DNA from: Flavobacteriales bacterium
Lineage (GTDB): Bacteria; Bacteroidota; Bacteroidia; Flavobacteriales; Flavobacteriaceae
Assembly (NCBI GenBank): GCA_003229235.1
Contig: QIIH01000308.1
Location: 1 to 24,192, forward strand
Length of the DNA: 24,192 nucleotides
Direction of reading: 5' to 3'
The notes below the pieces were generated by a model, which saw only the letters and a list, made by a program, of their open reading frames with translations, did no database searches and was not told the origin of the DNA. Each line of letters opens with the position of its first letter. Within the stretch, counting starts at the first letter, position 1. This document shows, one piece after another, positions 8,534 to 15,768 of the stretch. The position numbers and the translations under genes were made by a program.

Positions 8534-10609
8534 CTATTCAACCAACATTCTTTTTAGGGTTTGCGCTCCTGTTTTTTGGTCTGTAATTCTAACGAAATAC
8601 AAACCGCTTTTAAGGGTGCTAATGTTACATTCTAATGGCTCTACAATATTGCTAAAAGTCTCTTGAATTAATACATTCCCAACCATACTAACGATTTCTA
8701 TCGTCCCAGAATTCACAGCAATTGATTCAAGATCAATCATCACATAATCCTTGGCTGGGTTTGGGTAAAGCTTTAATCCCTTACTACGACACGCAAGGCT
8801 TAAGTCCTTTTCTACATATTCTGTACAAATTGCGCCATCAATACCATACTTGATAGTTAATTTTATTTCTGGCTCAAGCGGGTCAGGCCCTGCAAAACTC
8901 TGTGTAGGAGGCACTGGATCTCCAGATACATTTCCGTTAGAAAATACCCATTCGTAACTAATCCATTCGATATTGGCACAGTTGGGGAGTTCAGCCACCA
9001 TATCTACTTGACATCCGTTCTCGTCGGTAACAATTAATGGATTTAAACTACCACATTCGCACATCTCAAGACAAGTGGGCATTACCAATGTGCGTTCACG
9101 TACGCATCCTTTTTGATCGGTAACAACTACAGTATAAGATCCTGCATCCGTAATGACTCTTTCTTGATTTGTCGAACCATCGTCCCACACATACGTGGAG
9201 TTTTCTTCTTCAAATGGACCATCTGCTACCAATGTAATTGGAGTGCCACTATAGCAAAAAGTCCCCATAGGATCGGTCAAAATGATGGCTTCTTCGTATG
9301 GCGGATCCGAAGATGCATAATCTGTACAAAATACGCCAGGATCTGCAAAAGGTGTCTGATCACCAGTTAAACCGTTACTGATTACAATATTTTCTGCAAA
9401 AATAACACTACAACCGTCTAAATCATTAATTAGTTCTCCTTCCCAAAGAAGGGGGTATCTAATAGCTCCGCCCAAATTAAATGTGGCCGAAGGATTAAGT
9501 GGGTTCCAAATAATAAAATCGATATTACCCTCGCCGTCGTCATCTGTATCAAGGACAAACCCTGTTGGGAATAAATCACTCAAAGTAACAGAAACGCTTT
9601 GAAAATCGGAGGTGTCATGAGATAAAGTACCTGTCATGGTTTTTGCGCCCCAAAAATTACGCTTAAGATATAATTCACTCTCAATGGTATCACCAGCTTC
9701 CAAATCTGTCTCGTCCATACAAAAACCATCGGTCATCCCCATAGGGCAACCGTATCGAATCTCTACGGTATCGCAGGCTTCGTCTGTTGGGCCACTTGGC
9801 GCTCTGCCATCTAAACTAATACATGGGCCGCCGTTACCGTCGTATTGAAAACAGTTGGTCCATTGTACGGTTCCAGATAACAATCCGTTACCGCAAGCGC
9901 GATATAAAAAGCGAATCTCGGTAATTCCTGCTGGTAAGCAAAGGTCACCAGCAATTGGGAAATTTGGCACGGTTACATCAGGGATACCCGAAGAAGCTGG
10001 ATAATCGATAAACGCACTGTTTTGATAAACAAACGGGCAGTTCACTAAAGGATCGTCAGCAGGAATGTTGGCAAATTCGATATAATTAAAAAAGTTGTCG
10101 TCAGATGTGCTATTTATTGTAATAACCCATTCGAAAAGCATCGATGTATAAAGAACATTTATTTCGTTAGACCCACCAACGCGCTCAGCGTGTTTGGTAA
10201 CGTCAAACTCAAAAGGTCCTCCCGAAGTGTTTTCGCAGGTAAAAATTGTCAACCACATATTAGCACTCTCTATACATCGCACTGGCCCAGCACTAGCTTC
10301 TACAGTTAATGTTAGTGCATCAATATTATCGATGGTTTCGTATATAAAAATTGGACTACTGCCAGTGTTGAAGCCCAATGGTGAGCCATTTACGAACCAA
10401 GTAAAATCTAAGTCGCTAAGACAATCTCCGCCAGCATCACCTACAAAAGTTACAATACAGGTTTCTGGATCAGAAGAAAAGGTAAAACTCGGTTCAAGTG
10501 CTTCAGAACAATCACAAGGTTCGTCTTCCCCTCCTTTTTCTTGAGCGAAGGAAAATTGTCCAAAACTGTTAAATAGCAATAGACAAAGTAATATGGTAAA
10601 AATTTTCAT
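8534..10609 (-). CDS. Secreted multidomain protein with T9SS type A C-terminal sorting domain (paralog 2)
   Basis: This 691-residue protein begins with a signal peptide (MKIFTILLCLLLFNSFGQFSFAQ) and follows the same plan as the gene at 6251-8362. It has a cysteine-containing PKD/Ig-like N-terminal region (CDCSEALEPSFTFSSDPETC), a middle segment YGCPMGMTDGFCM, and an Ig-like domain (YVWDDGSTNQERVI, AGSYTVVVTDQKGC). Residues about 612-691 are a T9SS sorting domain (KLYPNPAKDYVMIDL, LKSGLYFVRITD, LKRMLVE). The sequence differs widely from its paralog except for a tract of about 44 residues before the sorting domain, which is almost identical even in DNA. It lies 110 bp downstream of the secretion operon in the same orientation. 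I see no convincing terminator between them, so read-through from the operon is possible. Its function is unknown; export to the cell surface by T9SS is well supported by family knowledge. Confidence 0.88.
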   Translation of the reverse strand: MKIFTILLCLLLFNSFGQFSFAQEKGGEDEPCDCSEALEPSFTFSSDPETCIVTFVGDAGGDCLSDLDFTWFVNGSPLGFNTGSSPIFIYETIDNIDALTLTVEASAGPVRCIESANMWLTIFTCENTSGGPFEFDVTKHAERVGGSNEINVLYTSMLFEWVITINSTSDDNFFNYIEFANIPADDPLVNCPFVYQNSAFIDYPASSGIPDVTVPNFPIAGDLCLPAGITEIRFLYRACGNGLLSGTVQWTNCFQYDGNGGPCISLDGRAPSGPTDEACDTVEIRYGCPMGMTDGFCMDETDLEAGDTIESELYLKRNFWGAKTMTGTLSHDTSDFQSVSVTLSDLFPTGFVLDTDDDGEGNIDFIIWNPLNPSATFNLGGAIRYPLLWEGELINDLDGCSVIFAENIVISNGLTGDQTPFADPGVFCTDYASSDPPYEEAIILTDPMGTFCYSGTPITLVADGPFEEENSTYVWDDGSTNQERVITDAGSYTVVVTDQKGCVRERTLVMPTCLEMCECGSLNPLIVTDENGCQVDMVAELPNCANIEWISYEWVFSNGNVSGDPVPPTQSFAGPDPLEPEIKLTIKYGIDGAICTEYVEKDLSLACRSKGLKLYPNPAKDYVMIDLESIAVNSGTIEIVSMVGNVLIQETFSNIVEPLECNISTLKSGLYFVRITDQKTGAQTLKRMLVE
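8826..8957. repeat. 132-bp near-identical direct repeat, copy 2 (partner at 6540-6671)
   Basis: This is the second copy of the tract shared by the two tandem T9SS-sorted genes, with 131 of 132 bases identical to 6540-6671 by eye. The flanking coding sequence diverges quickly on the side toward the N-terminus. On the sorting-domain side it stays partly similar for a short distance. Confidence 0.9.
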
Positions 10610-10719
10610 TGGATTGTGGTTTAGAATTAATATTCGAAAAACTAAACTAAACTTAGTCGCTAACTAAAAAAAGAGAGATTGTATAAGTGGCTATAACTGA
10701 TTCAAAAGCGTCTACATTA

Positions 10720-11196
10720 TTAATTTTTTACAAAGCTTTTAACCTCCTTACCTAGCTGAATGTGAACAGAATCCCTAAACACTTTCTTTACCAAAATCTT
10801 TTCAAATTTTTCGCCTTGACGCAATCGTTTCAATTTATTATTTATCGTTAAAAGAACCAAAGGAGCAGACTGATCGTTACTTTTAACAAACCCGAAATAC
10901 GCAATATTTGGCCATACTGTTTTGATGTTTTTCGAGTCTGACTTCGGTCGGCCCTTTGGCATATTTTCAGTCTTTTTTATTGGCATAACCCTTGAGTTTA
11001 AATAGGGGTCTCGGTTTAAAATCACAAGAACGAATGGATTCTTCTCAAATGGCAATTCATTTTCTTGAATAAATTCATTTGATGTTTTAAGTGGTTGCAT
11101 AGTAGCATTATTTGGCCAAAAAAAGCTATACCCAACAAAAGACCAGATAAGGGCTAATGCCACAATTAAAATTTTATTTATTCGCGATTTATTCAT
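10720..11196 (-). CDS. Small GspC/PilP-like inner-membrane protein of the secretion machine
   Basis: The 158-residue product has a short cytoplasmic start (MNKSRINK), one transmembrane helix at about residues 8-27, a linker of about 65 residues containing a basic stretch, and a C-terminal domain at about 95-155. The C-terminal domain has the layout of the small beta-barrel of GspC (HR region) and PilP: IAYFGFVKS, then LVLLTINNKLKRLRQGEKF, then a terminal strand VHIQLGKEV. In those families it docks onto the secretin N-terminal domains from the periplasmic side. The protein is short for GspC and has no PDZ domain. The ATG at 11196 is chosen because it overlaps the preceding stop by 8 nt (ATGAATAA) and places the helix correctly. 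A start 12 codons further upstream would add an unlikely extension. It is the last gene of the operon. The assignment rests on architecture and position, not on close sequence recognition. Confidence 0.65.
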   Translation of the reverse strand: MNKSRINKILIVALALIWSFVGYSFFWPNNATMQPLKTSNEFIQENELPFEKNPFVLVILNRDPYLNSRVMPIKKTENMPKGRPKSDSKNIKTVWPNIAYFGFVKSNDQSAPLVLLTINNKLKRLRQGEKFEKILVKKVFRDSVHIQLGKEVKSFVKN

Positions 11197-12187
11197 TAAC
11201 AATAAACTTTCCGTTAAGATTATAGCCCCCAATGTTCCCCGCTAAGTCTTCACCTCTAACTCTCCAATAGTAAGTGCCAATGGCTGTAAATTCTTGACTA
11301 AACGACGTCCCTTCTGTATCGCCGTTTAGTACTACATTTGTAAAGCTTTTGTCTGATGCGACTTCATAAATACTAGTAACTGTAGAAACAACGGGACCAG
11401 AATCACTTGCATAATTCCAACTAAATGAAATTAACTCGTCTACAACAAATTCTTGCTCAAAAGTGGGGGTCAACAATGACGGAACACTTGGCACAACCGT
11501 ATCTATGCTAAAAGTTCTCGTACTAGCTGTGGTTTGGGTTTCGTTGTCTGTATTAACTGCAAATACTTCCCATTTATACACTGCGTCTTCTGATAATACC
11601 GAATCGTCTAAACTCAATGACGTTGTTGTTAAAGGCTCGGACTCATAAACAATGCTCTCTCCGCTTGTCGTCACTTTTATCAGTGCGAATTCGTAATGCG
11701 AAGCAAATTCTATTGCGGTCCAATTAAAAATAATTGAAGTGTCATTGGTATAAAGATCATCAGAAGGGCTTATTAACTCTATGACTTGTGCAGTCAAATC
11801 ATTGGTGGATTCTACGTTAAACTCTTGAGGAAATGTAAACGCTGTCTCATAGGCAAAATTCTCACCTTTTACCCGCCACATATACTCATCAGAGGGAAGC
11901 AACAATGATAAAAGCGCACTGTTTACCACAGAATCGATTACAATTCTGGCATCTTGATAAACCTGAACGTTGTAACTGTCTGCCCCCTCAAGAGAGAACC
12001 ATAAAAATTGCACTGTATTACCTTGAATGGTATCACCCTCTAAAGGGCTAACCAGATTGATTTGGTCGTTGGTGATGTCTTCTTCTAACACATCTTCACA
12101 GGCACTAAAACCTACGAATACTATAAGAAATGCCAACGTATTAATTTTTTTCGTACTGTCTAAAAAACAATTGACTAAAGAGTTCAT
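11189..12187 (-). CDS. Lipoprotein with about three fibronectin III-like domains, inside the secretion operon
   Basis: The 332-residue protein has a lipoprotein signal peptide ending in lipobox GFSAC, with the lipidated cysteine at residue 30. Three repeats of about 90 residues follow. Each has FN3-like strand signatures: VQFLWFSLEGADSYNVQVY and EYMWRVKG; IIFNWTAIEFASHYEFALIK and VYKWEVFAVN; ISFSWNYA and YYWRVRGEDLAGN. Each repeat opens with an SPLEGD, SPSDD or TPTFEQ turn. The gene starts inside the preceding GspM-like gene (47-nt overlap) and its end overlaps the GspC/PilP-like start by 8 nt, so all three are probably translationally coupled. In canonical systems an outer-membrane lipoprotein (GspS or PilW-type pilotin) helps secretin assembly. 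This one might do that or add a periplasmic or surface collar, but no pilotin motif is visible. The only ATG giving a signal peptide is 12187, and it carries a rather long 17-residue leader before the hydrophobic core. Confidence 0.82.
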   Translation of the reverse strand: MNSLVNCFLDSTKKINTLAFLIVFVGFSACEDVLEEDITNDQINLVSPLEGDTIQGNTVQFLWFSLEGADSYNVQVYQDARIVIDSVVNSALLSLLLPSDEYMWRVKGENFAYETAFTFPQEFNVESTNDLTAQVIELISPSDDLYTNDTSIIFNWTAIEFASHYEFALIKVTTSGESIVYESEPLTTTSLSLDDSVLSEDAVYKWEVFAVNTDNETQTTASTRTFSIDTVVPSVPSLLTPTFEQEFVVDELISFSWNYASDSGPVVSTVTSIYEVASDKSFTNVVLNGDTEGTSFSQEFTAIGTYYWRVRGEDLAGNIGGYNLNGKFIVNE

Positions 12188-12668
12188 TCTTCCTGGTTTT
12201 ATAGTTCTTTTTTAAATAAATGTTTACATGTGCAATTCTGGAGAGCTCAAATTTTGTCTCTAAATCGTGCATCGTTTTGAGCAACTCGTTAATGCCTCCT
12301 TGCAGGGTTAACGAGTTGGTGTATACTGTAAAATAATCGTCTTTGGCCTTGTGCATCGGGTCAAAAGACATGATTTTTATATCGTATGGCCGTGTTGCAA
12401 CGAATTCCATTATGGCGTTCTGAACCAAAATAGGATCGGTTGAATTTTTACCAATAATTGCGTCTAAATGATTATTTTTATTCAGAGCAATGCTTAAGCG
12501 CTGGTTAAGTGTTTGTGAATTCGCAATTTTTGCTTTGGCTGAATAGTATCCGTTTACCGTATTAAATGTAGGCCCGAAAGAGCGACTGTAAGCAATAAAA
12601 CATAGTAGCAGAGCCAAAACAATTAGTGCGTAAAATTGTTGTTTATATGTGAGCCTAGAGAGCTTCAA
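12141..12668 (-). CDS. GspM/PilO-like inner-membrane assembly-platform protein
   Basis: The 175-residue product has a short cytoplasmic N-terminus (MKLSRLTYKQQ), one transmembrane helix at about residues 12-28, a helical or coiled-coil region at about 35-75, and an alpha/beta periplasmic domain at about 85-155. This is the standard plan of GspM and PilO, whose ferredoxin-like domain pairs with GspL/PilN. The start overlaps the stop of the GspL-like gene by 4 nt (ATGA), the classical L-then-M order. Its 3' end overlaps the FN3 lipoprotein gene by 47 nt. Sequence identity to well-known GspM proteins is not obvious by eye, as is usual for this fast-evolving component. The assignment is based on topology and gene order. 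Confidence 0.75.
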   Translation of the reverse strand: MKLSRLTYKQQFYALIVLALLLCFIAYSRSFGPTFNTVNGYYSAKAKIANSQTLNQRLSIALNKNNHLDAIIGKNSTDPILVQNAIMEFVATRPYDIKIMSFDPMHKAKDDYFTVYTNSLTLQGGINELLKTMHDLETKFELSRIAHVNIYLKKNYKTRKNELFSQLFFRQYEKN

Positions 12669-13834
12669 ATTTCAATTTTTAAAGTGAATTCATAATTATT
12701 TCCGATTTGATTAAAAGCAATAAACTCGACCGTCTTGACCCATTGAATAGTTTTTAGTTTTGCAACCCAATCTGAGGCGGTCATAGCTTCATTACTCATT
12801 CCAGAGACCATAATTTGATTCTGGGTAAAAACTATTGCCTCTCCTTCTTTTATTTTTCGGATAAGAGGGAATACTTGCGTTTGTGATAAACCAATTTGAT
12901 CTGGCACAGACTGCGCTATTTCCCAAACAAATTGGCTTAAATAAGTACCGCTTCCCAATCCTGCAGCGCTTACGATAGTTTCTTTGTTAGCAATGTCTGT
13001 TTCTAGATTTGTAATTTGTTGTTCCAATTTTGTATTGATGTTCAATTGTGTTTGAATATTGGCATTCTTTTGGGCGTAAAATGCAGAAAGACTATAACTA
13101 AGAGCTAAACTCAAAAACAAAAATGCAACTGTGACAATCCCTGCTTTTTTGGTAAGTTGTTTAAACGTAAATCGCTCTTTAAGTTCTGTTACAAAAGCAG
13201 AGTAATTAGTATATTGATTACCAATAGTAAAGTGATGCACTAAGCTGGCAAACCCAACGGCACTTGAAGCATATATCGTATTATCTTCTAGAACAAATTC
13301 TGTAAGTTGGGTGACATCTCCTTCAAAAGTTACGAGCTCACAGGTATTGAAATCAAACTCATATTCTGGGGTAATAAATTTTGTCGTAGACTCGAATAAA
13401 GCAGAAAAACTTATTAGGGACCATGGGCCAACAAGCAAGTCAATAATTGCAATTCCAGCTGCAGAAAACACCTCAAGTAAGTCTTTTACAATTGATTTTC
13501 TAACAACTGCCACAAGTCTATTTTCTGCCTGTGGCCGGCTATAAATATAAAAATCTTCAGGGTTGCTGGTAAACAAAACTTCTTGTAAATAATTTGTTTT
13601 ATTCACCACGTTTTTAGCAATCACTTTATCGCCTGTAAGTGTTAGAATAACAGGAATACTTTTGGATAAATAGTCAAATAACTGCTGTCTAGATCTAAAC
13701 ACTTTCTGCTCTAAAACTTCTAGGGAGTTGTCCTTATAAAGGGACAAAACAGCATAAAAAATACAGTGCTCTCCTTCTAGATGCACTTGCACAGAGTATC
13801 GCTTTTTTGCTATATCTATTTTTGGAATTTTCAT
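12665..13834 (-). CDS. GspL-like (fused PilM/PilN-type) assembly-platform protein
   Basis: The 389-residue protein begins with a cytoplasmic region of about 228 residues that looks like a degenerate actin-like PilM/GspL domain (VVRKSIVKDLLEVFSAAGI, then LLVGPWSLISF, and a SSAVGFASLVHHF helix near residue 190). One transmembrane helix follows at about 231-253, then a predicted coiled coil at about 255-290, and a PilN/GspL-type periplasmic alpha/beta domain at about 305-389. In the family the cytoplasmic part binds GspE and the periplasmic part pairs with GspM. The actin-like ATP-binding motifs are not clear, as in GspL, which does not bind nucleotide in the PilM manner. The ATG at 13834 lies 4 bp after the secretin stop. 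A TTG start 15 nt upstream would overlap that stop and is less likely. Confidence 0.82.
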   Translation of the reverse strand: MKIPKIDIAKKRYSVQVHLEGEHCIFYAVLSLYKDNSLEVLEQKVFRSRQQLFDYLSKSIPVILTLTGDKVIAKNVVNKTNYLQEVLFTSNPEDFYIYSRPQAENRLVAVVRKSIVKDLLEVFSAAGIAIIDLLVGPWSLISFSALFESTTKFITPEYEFDFNTCELVTFEGDVTQLTEFVLEDNTIYASSAVGFASLVHHFTIGNQYTNYSAFVTELKERFTFKQLTKKAGIVTVAFLFLSLALSYSLSAFYAQKNANIQTQLNINTKLEQQITNLETDIANKETIVSAAGLGSGTYLSQFVWEIAQSVPDQIGLSQTQVFPLIRKIKEGEAIVFTQNQIMVSGMSNEAMTASDWVAKLKTIQWVKTVEFIAFNQIGNNYEFTLKIEI

Positions 13835-13838
13835 ATTA

Positions 13839-15758
13839 CTAATAAACAATAGTGGGTTTTATAAATACATGAAGTTTGGATTTTGACTTCGCTTTACGTT
13901 TACTGCTAAAAATCCATTTGATAACAGGAATACGCGATAAAAACGGTGTGCCTGTTCCTGAGTTTTCTTTATCAACCTCGTCCAGTCCGCCAAGCAAAAT
14001 CATTTCGTTATTACGCACGCGCACCAAGGATTCAAAATTTTGAGATGTTTTACCTGGAGGAGCATTCTCTGCCACGCGACCTAAAAAAGCACTCTTCTCG
14101 ACACTAATTTCTAAAGTAACATGCTCGTCTTTTGAAACATATGGTGTAATATTCACGCTTAAGTTTGCCTCAGTCGATTTCCAAGTACCAGAAGATGTAA
14201 AGCGATCAGCGCCTCCTCCTGAACCATTAATTAATTCGTTATTTTGTTCAAAGTACCAGCTAGTTTCTCCAACACTAATACTGGCTTGGTTACCACTAAG
14301 GGTTGCGATTTTCGGAGTCGATTGAAGACTAATAATTGAGTTGGACTCAAGTGTAGAAAGATTGGCATAAAAATTCTTGGTTACCTTGCCCAGAGTAACA
14401 ATGCCAAAACCGTTAAAAATGTCGATCAAGCTGTTAATCGAACTTGCATTTAAAGCAACGTTGGTGTTTGGGAACAAAACTCCTTGTGTTTCAACATCTT
14501 GCCCTTCATTGCCCAAAAGGGCTTGTAAACCAGTTTGTAAGTCGTACGACTTTTTATATTGTACAATCAATACCTCGATTTGCACCATGGGTACAATTCT
14601 GTCGATCTCCCTTATATAAGTTTTTAGCTCATCTATACGAGGTTTTGAGCCCGAGGCGACAAAGCCATTGAGCTCTTTTACTTCTCGAACATCTACTCCT
14701 TCTAATAAATCAGCTGGCAGCGTACTAATGACGGCTTCAATTGACCTATTTTCTAATTGAATTAGTTCAGAAACTCTGAGCCCTGCAGTATTTTGAGCGC
14801 CAATTATATACGCGCCATCATTTATCTTAAACGTATACTCAGATCCTTTGAAAATATGAGTAAGTAAATCATCAAAATCAATTTGAGATACTATTAAGGT
14901 GGCTGTTTCTGCTTTAGGGATGTCGTAAAAGAAGTAATCCAAATCTAGAGCTGCTGCACTTTGGGTAATAACACTTTCGAGGTCTGCTTCGTATGCTTTA
15001 ATTTTTAAATAGCCATTTTCATTAAGTGAAACATCTAAGGTGCCAGAGTTTGTTTTTTTAGTTTTAGCATTGCTCCCTCTTCCCTTTGTCGTTGCTGAGG
15101 TTTCTTCTTTTTTCTCTGTAGATTTTTCTAAAAAATAAAAGCCGTTCTCGTCTTTTGTAGCAACTAATTGGTTCGATTTTGCCATCATCTCTATTACCTG
15201 ATCAAATGGTCGATTCACGATATAAGCAGATACTTTAAATGTCTTTACCTCTGGAGAGAGTACTATGTTTTTATTTGTGAGTTCTGTGATGCGTTGTGCT
15301 ACACGAGGTAAAGAATCGTTTTTAAGCTTTACCGATAAAAAATCGTTTTTAGCACTGTACGTCACATCTACAGGTGGCATCTCCTTTTTGACTTCTATAA
15401 CGGGCTCTTGCTTCTTTTTATCGAAGGTGATAATACCGTTAACAAAGCCCAATTCTATGTCGTATTTCTGCACCAAAAACATGAAGGCATCACTTACTTG
15501 TACATCGTAAAAATTAGATCTAACCACATCGTTTAAAGCATCATCGACACTAACATTTAACTCATGTTCTTGGGCAATCGCGGCAATGAGATCATACAGG
15601 GAAAGGCCAGAAATATCGATGCGCATTTTTTCAAAAATCCCAGGTCTATCTTGGCCGATGTCCTCGAGTTGTGCCTCAAGTTTTTCGAGTTCGGTGTTTT
15701 GTCCCAACGTCGTAAAAGACATAAGCCAAAACAGGCTATAAAGAAATATGTTCCTCAT
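13839..15758 (-). CDS. gspD: Outer-membrane secretin (GspD/PilQ family)
   Basis: The 639-residue protein has a signal peptide (MRNIFLYSLFWLMSFTTLGQ) and an STN/N0-like domain at about residues 44-113. Two further STN-like modules at about 130-212 and 243-321 are separated by a Lys/Ser/Thr-rich linker (213-240). An N1-type ring-building domain lies at about 330-388, and the secretin channel domain at about 388-638. Diagnostic features of the channel domain are VPMVQIEVLIVQ, STPKIATLSGNQASISVGE, NNEMILLGGL and the C-terminal PFLSRIPVIKWIF. Secretins form the multimeric outer-membrane exit of T2SS and type IV pili. No S-domain for a canonical pilotin is evident, since the protein ends right after the channel domain (FIKPTIVY). 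It lies 10 bp after the ATPase gene and 4 bp before the GspL-like gene, which fits a single transcript. The tandem STN-like modules are more than in textbook GspD. Confidence 0.93.
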   Translation of the reverse strand: MRNIFLYSLFWLMSFTTLGQNTELEKLEAQLEDIGQDRPGIFEKMRIDISGLSLYDLIAAIAQEHELNVSVDDALNDVVRSNFYDVQVSDAFMFLVQKYDIELGFVNGIITFDKKKQEPVIEVKKEMPPVDVTYSAKNDFLSVKLKNDSLPRVAQRITELTNKNIVLSPEVKTFKVSAYIVNRPFDQVIEMMAKSNQLVATKDENGFYFLEKSTEKKEETSATTKGRGSNAKTKKTNSGTLDVSLNENGYLKIKAYEADLESVITQSAAALDLDYFFYDIPKAETATLIVSQIDFDDLLTHIFKGSEYTFKINDGAYIIGAQNTAGLRVSELIQLENRSIEAVISTLPADLLEGVDVREVKELNGFVASGSKPRIDELKTYIREIDRIVPMVQIEVLIVQYKKSYDLQTGLQALLGNEGQDVETQGVLFPNTNVALNASSINSLIDIFNGFGIVTLGKVTKNFYANLSTLESNSIISLQSTPKIATLSGNQASISVGETSWYFEQNNELINGSGGGADRFTSSGTWKSTEANLSVNITPYVSKDEHVTLEISVEKSAFLGRVAENAPPGKTSQNFESLVRVRNNEMILLGGLDEVDKENSGTGTPFLSRIPVIKWIFSSKRKAKSKSKLHVFIKPTIVY

Positions 15759-15768
15759 CGTTTAGGGA

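Noticed and set aside
6861..10544. Plus-strand open frames opposite the two T9SS-sorted genes
   Set aside because: They are shadows of well-supported secreted proteins with signal peptides and sorting domains.
10610..10719. Terminator or clear promoter between the secretion operon and the T9SS paralog
   Set aside because: There is a T run near 10666-10672 on the minus strand but no stable hairpin before it. A TAAGTTTA box lacks a -33 partner.
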